A DNA stretch of 64,000 nt from Oscillospiraceae bacterium (lineage in GTDB: Bacteria; Bacillota; Clostridia; UMGS1810). The position numbers and the translations under genes are program-made. The notes under the pieces are model-generated. The model had not been told where the DNA came from, did not search any database, and worked only from the letters and a program-made list of their open reading frames with translations. The stretch lies in the NCBI GenBank assembly GCA_015069095.1, contig SVJH01000002.1, positions 71,650 to 135,649 of the forward strand. Reading direction: 5' to 3'. The first letter of the stretch is position 1, and each line of letters opens with the position of its first letter. Shown one piece after another: positions 15,457 to 25,632 of this stretch.

Positions 15457-17982
15457 TTATTCTGCAGGTGTTTCTACTGTTTCTTGCTGATTTACTTCTT
15501 CTGCGTTTTCTTCGTCTGCTTCTTCTTCCTTATCGGAAATTGTAATAGAAACAACTTTTACTTCGTCGGTAAGTCTCATTACTTTTACACCTTGTGTTGC
15601 TCTTTGGAATTTGCTTATTTCATCTGTTGAGCATCTTATAATAATACCATCCGATGTAATTATCATAACGTCTTTGTCTTCTGAAAGTACGCTTATTCCC
15701 GCAACGCATCCTGTTTTTTCAGTAATGCGGTAGCCCATAACACCTTTACCGCCACGAGCTTGTACTTTAAATTCATCGATATCTGTCTTTTTACCAAATC
15801 CGTTTTCGCAGATAGATAAAAGTTCATCGCCATCTTTACAAACGGATGCACCAACAACAATATCGTCGCCTTTAAGGTTAATACCTCTTACACCGCTTGC
15901 ACCTCTGCCCATCGGACGAACGTCTTTTTCTTCAAAGCGAATACACATACCGTCTTTTGTTCCGATTATAATATTGCTTTCGCCGTCTGTAAGGTCAACT
16001 GAAATAAGTTCGTCATCTTCTCTGAGCCCGATTGCAATAAGACCGCCTGATCTTCTTGAGTTGTATTCTTCAAGAAGTGTCTTTTTAGCAACACCTTTTT
16101 TAGTAATCATTGTAAGGTATTTGCCATCTAAGAAAGTTCTTATAGGAATAACTGCAGTAATTTTTTCGCCGTCTTCAAGCGGAAGAAGGTTTACAATTGC
16201 AGTTCCTTTTGCAGTTCTTCCTGCTTCAGGAATCTGATATCCTTTAAGTTTATACATTCTTCCCATATTTGTAAAGAATAAAAGGAAGTTGTGTGTTGAT
16301 GTAACAAACATTTTTTCAACAAAGTCTTCATCACGGGTAGAAAGACCGGTAATACCGCGTCCTCCTCTGTGCTGTGCTTTGTATGTGCTTGCAGGAAGAC
16401 GTTTTACATAACCAAAGTGTGTCATTGTAATAACAACGTCTTCTTCTTCAATTAAGTCTTCATCTTCAATTAAATCAATACCCGGTTCAATACTTGTAAG
16501 TCTTTCGTCGCCGTATTTATCTTTAATTTGAAGCAGTTCATCTTTAATTGTTGCAAGAAGTACAGTTTCGTCAGAAAGAATAAGTCTGTACTCGTTACAT
16601 TTTTCTTTAAGTTCCTGATATTCGTTTTCTATTTTTTCGCCGTTTAATTTTTGAAGTTGTGCAAGACGCATATCAAGTACACTTTGTGCCTGAATTTCTG
16701 AAAGATTAAATCTTTCCATAAGTCTTTCTTTTGCATCGTCATAAGAAGTTCTGATAACTTCAATAACTTCGTCGATGTTATCAAGTGCAATTCGAAGTCC
16801 CTCTAAAATATGCATTCTTGCAAGTGCTTTATCAAGGTCGAACTGTGTTCTTCTTGTAACTATTTCTTTTTGGAATTTAATAAATTCAGCAAGTATTTCT
16901 TTAAGACCAAGTGTCTGAGGTTTTCCGTCTTTAATAGCAATCATATTGATTGAAAAACTATCCTGAAGACGTGTGTATTTATAAAGTTGGTTAAGCACAA
17001 CATAAGGGCTTGTACCTTTTCTTATAAACATTTCAACTCTAATTCCCACACGGTCAGATGAATGGTCTTCAATTTCGTAAAGACCTTCAATTCTTTTTTC
17101 TTTTACCATTTCGGCAATAGATGTAACAAGGTCTTTTTTGTTAACCTGATATGGAAGTTCTGTAACGATAATAGAAGATGAACCATCTTTGTGTTCTTCT
17201 ATTTCTGTTTTTGCTCTTATAATTATTTTTCCTCTGCCTGTGTTATAGGCACTTCTAATTCCGCTTTGTCCCATAATAGATGATTTTGTTGGAAAATCAG
17301 GACCTTTTATGTACTGCATAAGTCCTTCAACATCTATTTCAGGATTATCTATCTGTGCAATAACGCCGTCTAAAACTTCAGATAAGTTATGAGGCGGAAT
17401 GTTTGTTGCCATACCAACAGCAATACCGCTGCTTCCGTTTATGAGAAGAGTTGGAATTCTTGTTGGAAGAACAACAGGTTCTCTTCTTTTTTCATCAAAG
17501 TTAGGTACAAAATCAACTGTATTTTTTTCGATGTTTTCAAGCATTGCCTCAGAAAGACGGCTCATTCTTGCTTCTGTGTAACGGTATGCAGCAGGAGGGT
17601 CGCCGTCAATAGAACCAAAGTTACCATGACCGTCAATGAGTGTGTATCTCATTGAGAAATCCTGTGCAAGTCTTACCATAGCATCGTAAACAGATGCGTC
17701 GCCGTGAGGATGATATCTACCGATAACATTACCGACGGTTGTAGCAGATTTAAAGAAAGGTTTGTCGTGTGTTAGGTGTTCTTCGTACATAGAATATAAA
17801 ATTCTTCTGTGAACAGGTTTTAAACCGTCTCTTACATCAGGAAGGGCACGGCTTACAATAACACTCATAGCATAGTCAATAAATGCTTCTTGCATTCTTT
17901 TTTCAATATCTACTTCCACAATGGTTTGTGTATCTAAATATTCTTCAAAATGTGAATCTTCATATTTTTTGTTTTTTGCCAT
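15457..17982 (-). CDS. gyrA: DNA gyrase subunit A
   Basis: Breakage-reunion subunit of the type II topoisomerase that introduces negative supercoils. 841 residues. Catalytic Tyr135 sits in AAYRYTEARM, the quinolone-region helix is HPHGDASVYDAMV (91-103), and the GyrA-box QRGGRG-equivalent AQHRGGRGITGL opens the C-terminal beta-pinwheel. Position 96, equivalent to E. coli Ser83, is Ala. The acidic tail ends in EEEADEENAEEVNQQETV. The ATG follows AAAGGAG, and gyrB is 23 bases upstream, so the subunits are co-expressed in the replication operon. Confidence 0.98.
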   Translation of the reverse strand: MAKNKKYEDSHFEEYLDTQTIVEVDIEKRMQEAFIDYAMSVIVSRALPDVRDGLKPVHRRILYSMYEEHLTHDKPFFKSATTVGNVIGRYHPHGDASVYDAMVRLAQDFSMRYTLIDGHGNFGSIDGDPPAAYRYTEARMSRLSEAMLENIEKNTVDFVPNFDEKRREPVVLPTRIPTLLINGSSGIAVGMATNIPPHNLSEVLDGVIAQIDNPEIDVEGLMQYIKGPDFPTKSSIMGQSGIRSAYNTGRGKIIIRAKTEIEEHKDGSSSIIVTELPYQVNKKDLVTSIAEMVKEKRIEGLYEIEDHSSDRVGIRVEMFIRKGTSPYVVLNQLYKYTRLQDSFSINMIAIKDGKPQTLGLKEILAEFIKFQKEIVTRRTQFDLDKALARMHILEGLRIALDNIDEVIEVIRTSYDDAKERLMERFNLSEIQAQSVLDMRLAQLQKLNGEKIENEYQELKEKCNEYRLILSDETVLLATIKDELLQIKDKYGDERLTSIEPGIDLIEDEDLIEEEDVVITMTHFGYVKRLPASTYKAQHRGGRGITGLSTRDEDFVEKMFVTSTHNFLLFFTNMGRMYKLKGYQIPEAGRTAKGTAIVNLLPLEDGEKITAVIPIRTFLDGKYLTMITKKGVAKKTLLEEYNSRRSGGLIAIGLREDDELISVDLTDGESNIIIGTKDGMCIRFEEKDVRPMGRGASGVRGINLKGDDIVVGASVCKDGDELLSICENGFGKKTDIDEFKVQARGGKGVMGYRITEKTGCVAGISVLSEDKDVMIITSDGIIIRCSTDEISKFQRATQGVKVMRLTDEVKVVSITISDKEEEADEENAEEVNQQETVETPAE

Positions 17983-18005
17983 TTTTATTTTCTCCTTTCC
18001 TTAAA

Positions 18006-19940
<1,935 letters not shown>

Positions 19941-19977
19941 TTATTTTTTCCTTTCTGCATTTTATTGCAATAAGAAT

Positions 19978-20226
19978 TTATTTTGCTCTTTTTAAAAGTG
20001 TTACCGATGCAATCGGCGATATATATAAAATGTTTTTGCCGTTTTCATTTGTTACAACGTATGATTTTGGCAGTGATTCTTTTTCTACGTTTATTACACG
20101 ACCGTTTATTTCTTCGTTTTTTAAATATTCTTTTGTAATTTTTGAAAGCGATGTGCTTTCTAAGTCGAATATTGCTATTACATCTTTTTTGTACACTACA
20201 AAATCTCCGCCTAAATGCAAAAACAT
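19978..20226 (-). CDS. remB: RemB/YaaB-like DUF370 protein
   Basis: An 82-residue protein starting FLHLGGDFVVYKKDVIAIFDLESTS, which matches the DUF370 family of small DNA-binding regulators. In Bacillus, RemB (YaaB) sits between recF and gyrB exactly as here and is a paralogue of the biofilm-matrix regulator RemA. The family pattern of hydrophobic strands and the SKITKEYL segment is intact. AAGGAGATAAG precedes the ATG. A 148-base repeat region separates it from recF. Regulatory targets in this organism are unknown. Confidence 0.88.
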   Translation of the reverse strand: MFLHLGGDFVVYKKDVIAIFDLESTSLSKITKEYLKNEEINGRVINVEKESLPKSYVVTNENGKNILYISPIASVTLLKRAK

Positions 20227-20255
20227 AAACTTATCTCCTTTATTTTTATTTTATC

Positions 20256-20307
20256 GTTACTTTTGAAAAAGTAACCAAAACCATACTTTTTTCGTGAAAA
20301 AAGTATG
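20256..20307. repeat. Two-hairpin intergenic repeat between recF and remB
   Basis: GTTACTTTTGAAAAAGTAAC (20256-20275), then CATACTTTTTT/AAAAAAGTATG (20282-20307), linked by CAAAAC. The first hairpin and linker are identical to 5699-5724. It lies inside the dnaA operon. Confidence 0.85.
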
Positions 20308-20374
20308 CAAAAAAGCTAACGTAAAAAAACATTTTTTTAAAACTGCTTTTTTCGGGGCGATATAATTTCGCCCC

Positions 20375-21436
20375 TTATTTTATTTTTCCATCTTCTATTT
20401 TAAAGAATTTTGCATTATCAAAATCTTCTTTATCGGTACAGGTAATAATAACTTGCTTGTCCTTAATTTTTCCAAGAAGATACATTCTTCTTTCTATATC
20501 AAGTTCACTCATAATATCATCTAAAAGTATAACAGGTTTTTCATTAAATATTTCATCTATTATGTCGCTTTCGCTTAGAATAAGCGAAAGTACTGCTGTT
20601 CTTATTTGTCCTTGAGATGCATAAAGTTTCATTTCCATATTATTAACAAAAAAGTCAAAATCATCTCTGTGAGGACCGATAAGTGAAAAACCTATTTCTT
20701 TTTCACGCTCAATATTTTTATCAAGTACACTTAAAAAATAAGACTCATCATCGCATTTTTCTTTAACAGAAGGATTATATTTTATAAAAAACTCTTCTTT
20801 TTCACTGCTCATTTCTTTTTGATACTTTTTAGCATACGGATTTATTTTTTCTATAATATGCTTTCTGTATTTTGAAACAATACTTCCGTATTTAGCAAGT
20901 GAAATATTCCATACTTTAAGCATTTCATCATCTGCATTTTTAAGTTTTAGAGCATTATTTTTTTGCTTTAATACTTTATAATAACTTACTAAACTTTTAA
21001 AATACACAGGATACAAAACAGAAATGAAATTATCTATAAAATTACGTCTTTTTGACGGACCTTCTTTTATTAAAGAGAGCATATCCGGAGTAAACATAAT
21101 GGCTTTGAAATATCCTATAAGTTCGCTAAGTTTTCCTATACCAATTCCGTTTACTTTTATAATTTTTGTATTTTCTATTTCTATTTCGCACTTTGTATTT
21201 CGCATATTTGAAGAAAAATCCAATATAATTTTGGCTTTTTCTTCTCCTTTTTTTATAACTTCTTTTTCTTTTGTTGCTCTATAACTTCTTCCGTTACAAA
21301 AAAAGTAAAGTGCTTCAAGTACGTTTGTTTTTCCCTGACCGTTTTTTCCGTAAATTACATTTACGTTTTCGTTAAATATAAATTCTTCTTTTTTATAATT
21401 TCTAAAATTTAAAAGAGTTAGTTTTTTTATTTTCAT
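20375..21436 (-). CDS. recF: DNA replication and repair protein RecF
   Basis: SMC-like ATPase that loads RecA at single-strand gaps as part of RecFOR. 353 residues. Walker A is GKNGQGKTN (30-38), the ABC signature region is ASQGQIRTAVLSLILSE, and Walker B is PVILLDDIMSELD. Its start codon overlaps the rlbA stop by four bases (ATGA), showing translational coupling. Gene order dnaN-rlbA-recF is the classic Firmicute origin arrangement. Confidence 0.97.
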   Translation of the reverse strand: MKIKKLTLLNFRNYKKEEFIFNENVNVIYGKNGQGKTNVLEALYFFCNGRSYRATKEKEVIKKGEEKAKIILDFSSNMRNTKCEIEIENTKIIKVNGIGIGKLSELIGYFKAIMFTPDMLSLIKEGPSKRRNFIDNFISVLYPVYFKSLVSYYKVLKQKNNALKLKNADDEMLKVWNISLAKYGSIVSKYRKHIIEKINPYAKKYQKEMSSEKEEFFIKYNPSVKEKCDDESYFLSVLDKNIEREKEIGFSLIGPHRDDFDFFVNNMEMKLYASQGQIRTAVLSLILSESDIIDEIFNEKPVILLDDIMSELDIERRMYLLGKIKDKQVIITCTDKEDFDNAKFFKIEDGKIK

Positions 21437-21657
21437 TCATTTATCACTTTTAACATAATTTTTTCGCCTTCATATTCAACAACTACTTCATCATTGTTGT
21501 ATATTTTTTTACCACGGCGAGTTTCAACGTTTCCGTTTAATTTAACATATCCTTCTGTTATAAGTATTTTTGCATCTGCCCCGTCAGATACAACATCAGC
21601 AAATTTTAAAAGTTGACCAAGTGTTATATATGGAGTTGTAATATATATTTTTTCCAT
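21433..21657 (-). CDS. rlbA: S4-domain RNA-binding protein YaaA/RlbA
   Basis: A 74-residue protein that is essentially one S4 RNA-binding domain (ITLGQLLKFADVVSDGADAKILITEGYVKLNGNVETRRGKKI). The conserved dnaN-yaaA-recF position identifies it. The family is linked to ribosome assembly. AAGAGG precedes the ATG. It lies 11 bases after dnaN and overlaps recF by four. Confidence 0.92.
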   Translation of the reverse strand: MEKIYITTPYITLGQLLKFADVVSDGADAKILITEGYVKLNGNVETRRGKKIYNNDEVVVEYEGEKIMLKVINE

Positions 21658-21668
21658 TTTTTATCCTC

Positions 21669-22769
21669 TTAATTTAATGTTTTTGGAAGAACCATATAAT
21701 AGAATTTATCTCCTTCAATAGGAGTTAAAATACAAGGAGATTTTTCGTCTGTAAAGTTTAAAAATACATTATCATCTTCAACTGCTTTTAATGCTTCTAA
21801 TATATATTTACTTCCAAGACCTATTTTTAACATTTCGTTGCTGTTTCCAATTTCTATTTCTTCGTTAAATTCTCCAATTTTAGTAAAACATTTTACACTT
21901 AAAACAGGACCGTCAATATCAAATATAACAGGAGTTCTTAAATCATCTAAATTTATAAGAATAGATGCTCTTTCAATTGTCTGAGTAAGAAGTCTTCTGT
22001 CTACATTAACACAGAATTTGCTTTTTCTTGAAATAAACTGGTCGTAGTTAATATATTCTCCACCCATAAGTGATGTTGTTACTTTATAATTTTCAAATTC
22101 AAATACAACTGTATTACCATTAAATGAAATTATTAAATCTTTTTCATCATCTGTAAGAGTTTTTACAACTTCGTTTGCTATTCTTCCTTTAATTAAAAAT
22201 TCAAATTCGTCTTCTCTTTCTTTTATTATCTGTTTTCTTATTGATAATCTGTAACCGTCAACAGATACTACTTTCATTTCATTTTTAGAAATTTCAAATT
22301 TTAATGCTGTAAGAATTGGTCTTGATTCATCCTGTGCAGTGCTAAATACTGTATCTTGCACAATATCTTTAAAATCTTTTATTTTAAGTTTTAGTTCTTT
22401 TTCTGCACTTATATAATTTGTTTTAGGAAATGTAGATGCATCAAGTCCTGAAATATTGAATTTATTTTTATTTGTATAAATAAATGCTTCATTTTTTGCA
22501 TTTATATCAAAGTTAATAATTCCTTCTTCGCTTTTTCTTATAATATCAGAAAGCATCCTCGCATCAATTACAGTTTCTCCTCTTTCTTCTATTTCTGCAT
22601 CAAGTACGCATTCAATGCTTATTTCCATATTATTTGCTCTGATATATAGTTTGTCATCTGCTTCAATATAAATTCCTTTTAGAATTTCTATTGTTGATGA
22701 AGTATTTGTTGCTTTTGATACATTATTAAGTGCATTTAAAAGTTCATTTCTGTTGCATGAAAATTTCAT
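21669..22769 (-). CDS. dnaN: DNA polymerase III sliding clamp (beta subunit)
   Basis: Ring-shaped processivity clamp, 366 residues in three repeated clamp domains, ending in the typical SPCILTPIEGDKFYYMVLPKT(L) tail that forms part of the partner-binding pocket. The ATG at 22769 is the best start. It follows AAAGGTGA, while a GTG that would extend the protein by three residues lies inside that site. The upstream 342 bases hold the putative origin. rlbA and recF follow closely. Confidence 0.97.
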   Translation of the reverse strand: MKFSCNRNELLNALNNVSKATNTSSTIEILKGIYIEADDKLYIRANNMEISIECVLDAEIEERGETVIDARMLSDIIRKSEEGIINFDINAKNEAFIYTNKNKFNISGLDASTFPKTNYISAEKELKLKIKDFKDIVQDTVFSTAQDESRPILTALKFEISKNEMKVVSVDGYRLSIRKQIIKEREDEFEFLIKGRIANEVVKTLTDDEKDLIISFNGNTVVFEFENYKVTTSLMGGEYINYDQFISRKSKFCVNVDRRLLTQTIERASILINLDDLRTPVIFDIDGPVLSVKCFTKIGEFNEEIEIGNSNEMLKIGLGSKYILEALKAVEDDNVFLNFTDEKSPCILTPIEGDKFYYMVLPKTLN

Positions 22770-22787
22770 AATAATCACCTTTATAAA

Positions 22788-23093
22788 TTATAGTAATATT
22801 TTAATATTTATAAATAAATAATATAATTAAATATTAAAAAAGCAGTAGCAGTAGTAGAGGGTGTGTAAATCTTGATAAGTTAAATTTTTGCCTTTGTACC
22901 GCTAAAAAACGCTGTGTAAAAATATGTAAATAAAAACGACATATTTCCACATTATACACATACTAAAAAATTGATAATTTTAAAAATTTTAAATTTAAAC
23001 TTATAAACATGTGTAAAACTAATTATAAACATAAAAAATGTGGACAAGTAGTAAGTTTATTTGTAGATAAGTGGAAAATTTAAATGTGTAAAA
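22788..23093. other. Putative replication origin, dnaA-dnaN half: AT-rich unwinding region, DnaA-trio and DnaA boxes
   Basis: Next to dnaN lies an almost pure A/T block (22793-22840). The trinucleotide run CAG-TAG-CAG-TAG-TAG follows (22843-22857), read 3'-GAT like the DnaA-trio, then AGGG and a DnaA-box-like TGTGTAAAT (22862-22870). Further boxes: TGTGTAAAA (22913, 23010, 23085), TTATACACA (22952-22960), TGTGGACAA (23039-23047) and TGTAGATAA (23062-23070). This is the layout of the basal unwinding system described for Bacillus. No gene is present. Confidence 0.8.
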
Positions 23094-23111
23094 TTTTTAT
23101 GTTATGTAAAC

Positions 23112-24446
23112 TTATCTGTTTTTAATATTCTTTTTGATATCTTCAATTACATTTTTTATTGTCATATCATTAGAAATAAAATTATCTATTTTTTCAACAC
23201 CATGCATTACTGTAGTGTGGTCTCTTCCGCCAAGCGACTGACCTATTGCAGTATAAGATAAATCAAGAAGATCTCTCATTAAATACATAACAATTTGTCT
23301 GCCAAAAGCAATATCTTTTGTTTTTCTTGAACTTATAATTGAGCCTTCTTTTAAATTAAAATATTTTTCAACAGCTCTAATAATAGTTTCTTCAGTAATA
23401 AGGTTAGGGTCAATAGTGTTGAAATCTTTTAAACATTCACTTACAGTTTCCATATCTATTGATGAGTTATTACCTTTTAAAATTGAATAAGCCGTAAGTT
23501 TTTTAATAGCACCTTCAAGTTCACGAATGTTAGATGTGATTCTTGCTGCAATGTAATCTATAATGTCGTAACTGATGTTTAAATTAAATTGTTCTGCTTT
23601 TTGTTTTAAAATTGCTGCTCTCATTTCAAAATCAGGAGGAGCAACTTCTATAATCTGACCGCTTTCAAAACGTGTGCGAAGTCTTTTTTCCAAAGTATGA
23701 AGTTCTTTTGGAGGTCTGTCCCCGCTAATAACAATCTGCTTATTTGATTGATGAAGAGCATTGAAAGTGTTAAAAAATTCTTCCTCACTGCTTGCTTTTC
23801 CGCCGATAAACTGAATATCGTCAATCATAAGAAGATCAATATTTCTGTATTTATTTCTAAAATCTGCATTTTTTTGAGTTTTAATTGCTTCAACAAGTTC
23901 ATAAGTAAATTGTTCTGACGAAACATACATAACCTTTTTATCAGGATAAATTTTTAAAAAGTGGTTTCCAATAGCGTTCATAAGATGCGTTTTTCCAAGA
24001 CCAACGCCTCCGTGAAGATATAAAGGGTTATATAATGTTGATGGTGATTCAGCAACTGCAAGTGCAATCGCGTGAACAAATTTGTTTGAATTACCTATAA
24101 CGTAATTATCAAATGTGTACTGGCTAAGAAGCATTGAATTTGTTTCTTCAAATTTAACAGGTTCTTTTTTCTCTTCTTTAACTTCAATTTCTTCGGTTTC
24201 TTCAACAATAACAACTTCGATTTCGTAATCTTTTCCAAGAACTAAAAACAGTGAATTTTTAATAAGGTCGTTATATCTGTCGCAAATCATTGTTTTGTTG
24301 TATTCATTTGGAACCTGGAGTGTAATGTGAGTATCTGACAAATCGGTAGGGATAATAGGTTTAATCCAGGTGTTAAATGTAACGGGCTGAATTTTTTCTT
24401 TTAAAATTGTTGCAACTTCTTGCCATGCCTGAAGTAAATTTTCCAT
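23112..24446 (-). CDS. dnaA: Chromosomal replication initiator DnaA
   Basis: AAA+ initiator that melts the origin, 444 residues. The N-terminal helicase-interaction domain is followed by an acidic linker (about 78-100). The AAA+ core has Walker A GGVGLGKTH (146-154) and Walker B LLMIDDIQF. The C-terminal box-binding domain carries the signature DLSYTAIGQSLGGRDHTTVMHGVEKI. AAAGGAG precedes the ATG. It heads a leftward operon dnaA-dnaN-rlbA-recF-remB-gyrB-gyrA-parA-parB. DnaA boxes both upstream and downstream suggest autoregulation and a bipartite origin. Confidence 0.98.
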   Translation of the reverse strand: MENLLQAWQEVATILKEKIQPVTFNTWIKPIIPTDLSDTHITLQVPNEYNKTMICDRYNDLIKNSLFLVLGKDYEIEVVIVEETEEIEVKEEKKEPVKFEETNSMLLSQYTFDNYVIGNSNKFVHAIALAVAESPSTLYNPLYLHGGVGLGKTHLMNAIGNHFLKIYPDKKVMYVSSEQFTYELVEAIKTQKNADFRNKYRNIDLLMIDDIQFIGGKASSEEEFFNTFNALHQSNKQIVISGDRPPKELHTLEKRLRTRFESGQIIEVAPPDFEMRAAILKQKAEQFNLNISYDIIDYIAARITSNIRELEGAIKKLTAYSILKGNNSSIDMETVSECLKDFNTIDPNLITEETIIRAVEKYFNLKEGSIISSRKTKDIAFGRQIVMYLMRDLLDLSYTAIGQSLGGRDHTTVMHGVEKIDNFISNDMTIKNVIEDIKKNIKNR

Positions 24447-24523
24447 TTTTTTCTCCTTTCTTAAAATAATGATTTTTAAATAAAAATTTTACTGATTTTA
24501 TTGTAGTTAAAATAATGTAATAT

Positions 24524-24568
24524 TTATCCACAAAATTATCAACATAAATCTTTAAAAAATGTGGATAA
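24524..24568. other. Upstream DnaA-box cluster (second half of bipartite origin, dnaA control)
   Basis: Perfect boxes TTATCCACA (24524-24532) and, inverted, TGTGGATAA (24560-24568), plus one-mismatch TTATCAACA (24536-24544). They sit about 80-120 bases upstream of dnaA. The rest of 24447-24789 is AT-rich with no gene. Confidence 0.88.
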
Positions 24569-24684
24569 CACCGCTATTTTTAATGCATAATAAAACTAAA
24601 AATATTATACCATATTTTTATAAATTTTTCAAGAAAAAACCGCAAATTTTTATAGTTAATTTTTAATAAATTTTTACAAAAATA

Positions 24685-24714
24685 TTGACAAATATTACAA
24701 AAATAAAGTATAGT
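24685..24714 (+). promoter_or_regulatory. Promoter of tRNA-Arg
   Basis: TTGACA (24685-24690), 18-bp spacer, TATAGT (24709-24714), about 75 bases before the tRNA. Confidence 0.7.
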
Positions 24715-24789
24715 AAATAAAGGTAAAAAAATAAGTGTTATTTATGATAATTTTAACATAAAAAATCAGGAAAAATCGGCAAAAAATAA

Positions 24790-24864
24790 GCCCCCTTAGT
24801 TCAATGGATAGAATAAACCCCTCCTAAGGGTTAGATGTGAGTTCGATTCTCGCAGGGGGTGCCA
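24790..24864 (+). tRNA. tRNA-Arg (anticodon CCU)
   Basis: A full cloverleaf. The acceptor stem GCCCCCT pairs with AGGGGGT, with a G-U first pair. The D arm contains GTTCAATGGATAGAA. The anticodon arm ACCCCTCCTAAGGGTT displays CCT, and the T arm is GTGAG-TTCGATT-CTCGC. CCA is encoded after discriminator G. It decodes AGG. A promoter lies upstream, and the small gene at 24889 follows within 25 bases, probably on the same transcript. Confidence 0.95.
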
Positions 24865-24888
24865 AAATAGAAAAAAGGAGAAGAAATA

Positions 24889-25095
24889 ATGGAAAAAAAA
24901 TATACAAAAATGGATTTATACAAAAATAAAATAGAAACAATATACCGCAGTATGGGAAAGTTAAATCTTTACTGTTCAATGTGTAAAATAAGAAACGAAA
25001 GAGTATATAATGATCTTATAAATGTAAGAAATCTTATAGATGAGTTTATTGAAGAAGAATTACAAGAAGAAAAGAAAAAAGCGCAGGATGAATAA
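24889..25095 (+). CDS. Small hypothetical protein
   Basis: A 68-residue, mainly helical, charged protein. It contains two cysteines in LYCSMCKIRNERVYNDLINVRN and an acidic/lysine tail (EEELQEEKKKAQDE). AAAAGGAGAAG lies at proper distance from the ATG. It follows tRNA-Arg and is closed by a terminator that overlaps its stop codon, so it is a real transcription unit. I do not recognise a family. CxxC could bind metal, but one pair alone is weak evidence. Confidence 0.7.
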   Translation: MEKKYTKMDLYKNKIETIYRSMGKLNLYCSMCKIRNERVYNDLINVRNLIDEFIEEELQEEKKKAQDE

Positions 25096-25105
25096 TCTTG
25101 CGCTT
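25079..25105 (+). terminator. Intrinsic terminator overlapping the stop codon
   Basis: AAGCGCAGGAT/ATCTTGCGCTT (one G-T pair) followed by TTTAT. It ends the tRNA-Arg/small-gene unit. Confidence 0.85.
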
Positions 25106-25152
25106 TTTATGTAAATTTTTTTCTAAGCTTTTTCAAAAGTAACACAAAAAAA

Positions 25153-25614
25153 TCAAACTTTTATTTTAATAAGTACCTTTTTAACATTTTGAGGTATTTT
25201 GTTTGGTGCAAGACCAGGTTTGTGAATATCCTCAGGAAAGAAAATTCCGTATCCGTTATCGCTTACTACCGCTTCTGCAAAAGATTCTTTGTCATAGTAA
25301 AATTCAACGTCTTTTTCTTCGTTATAAGGTATTTTTGTTTCAACATCACTTATATGGCAAACCTGCATATATTCGCTTCCTGAAACAATAAACTGAATAT
25401 CAATGTAATTTTTGTGTCCTTCAAATTTCTTTTCTTCAAAATTCGGGCAGTTTTCATATTCCTGTATAGATGCAAAAATTTCTTTCCCGTCAATTTCATA
25501 TTTACCTGCAGGTAGATTGTTTTTAATTGCTTCTTCAATAAATTTAAAACCTTTTTCCATGTTTTTGTGAATACCATAGTAAATGTGTGCATTTTCAAGT
25601 TTATCAAATATCAT
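25153..25614 (-). CDS. YhcH/YjgK/YiaL-family sugar anomerase-like protein
   Basis: A 153-residue cupin-fold protein of the DUF386 family. It shows the characteristic GHKNYIDIQFIVSGSEYMQV and the C-terminal FFPEDIHKPGL, which carries the metal-ligand His. Characterised relatives include the sialic-acid anomerase NanQ and EbgC. The sugar handled here cannot be deduced. It lies 18 bases downstream of mnmA in the same direction with its own AGGAGAG site, so co-transcription is likely, although no functional link to tRNA thiolation is known. Confidence 0.85.
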   Translation of the reverse strand: MIFDKLENAHIYYGIHKNMEKGFKFIEEAIKNNLPAGKYEIDGKEIFASIQEYENCPNFEEKKFEGHKNYIDIQFIVSGSEYMQVCHISDVETKIPYNEEKDVEFYYDKESFAEAVVSDNGYGIFFPEDIHKPGLAPNKIPQNVKKVLIKIKV

Positions 25615-25632
25615 TTTTTATCTCTCCTTTTT

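Noticed and set aside
22770-23111. A small gene between dnaN and dnaA
   Set aside because: All frames are short and interrupted; the stretch is explained by origin elements.
25112-25152. A further copy of the multi-hairpin element downstream of the YhcH gene
   Set aside because: Only AAGCTTTTTCAAAAGTAAC is left, too short and too AT-rich to count as a member.
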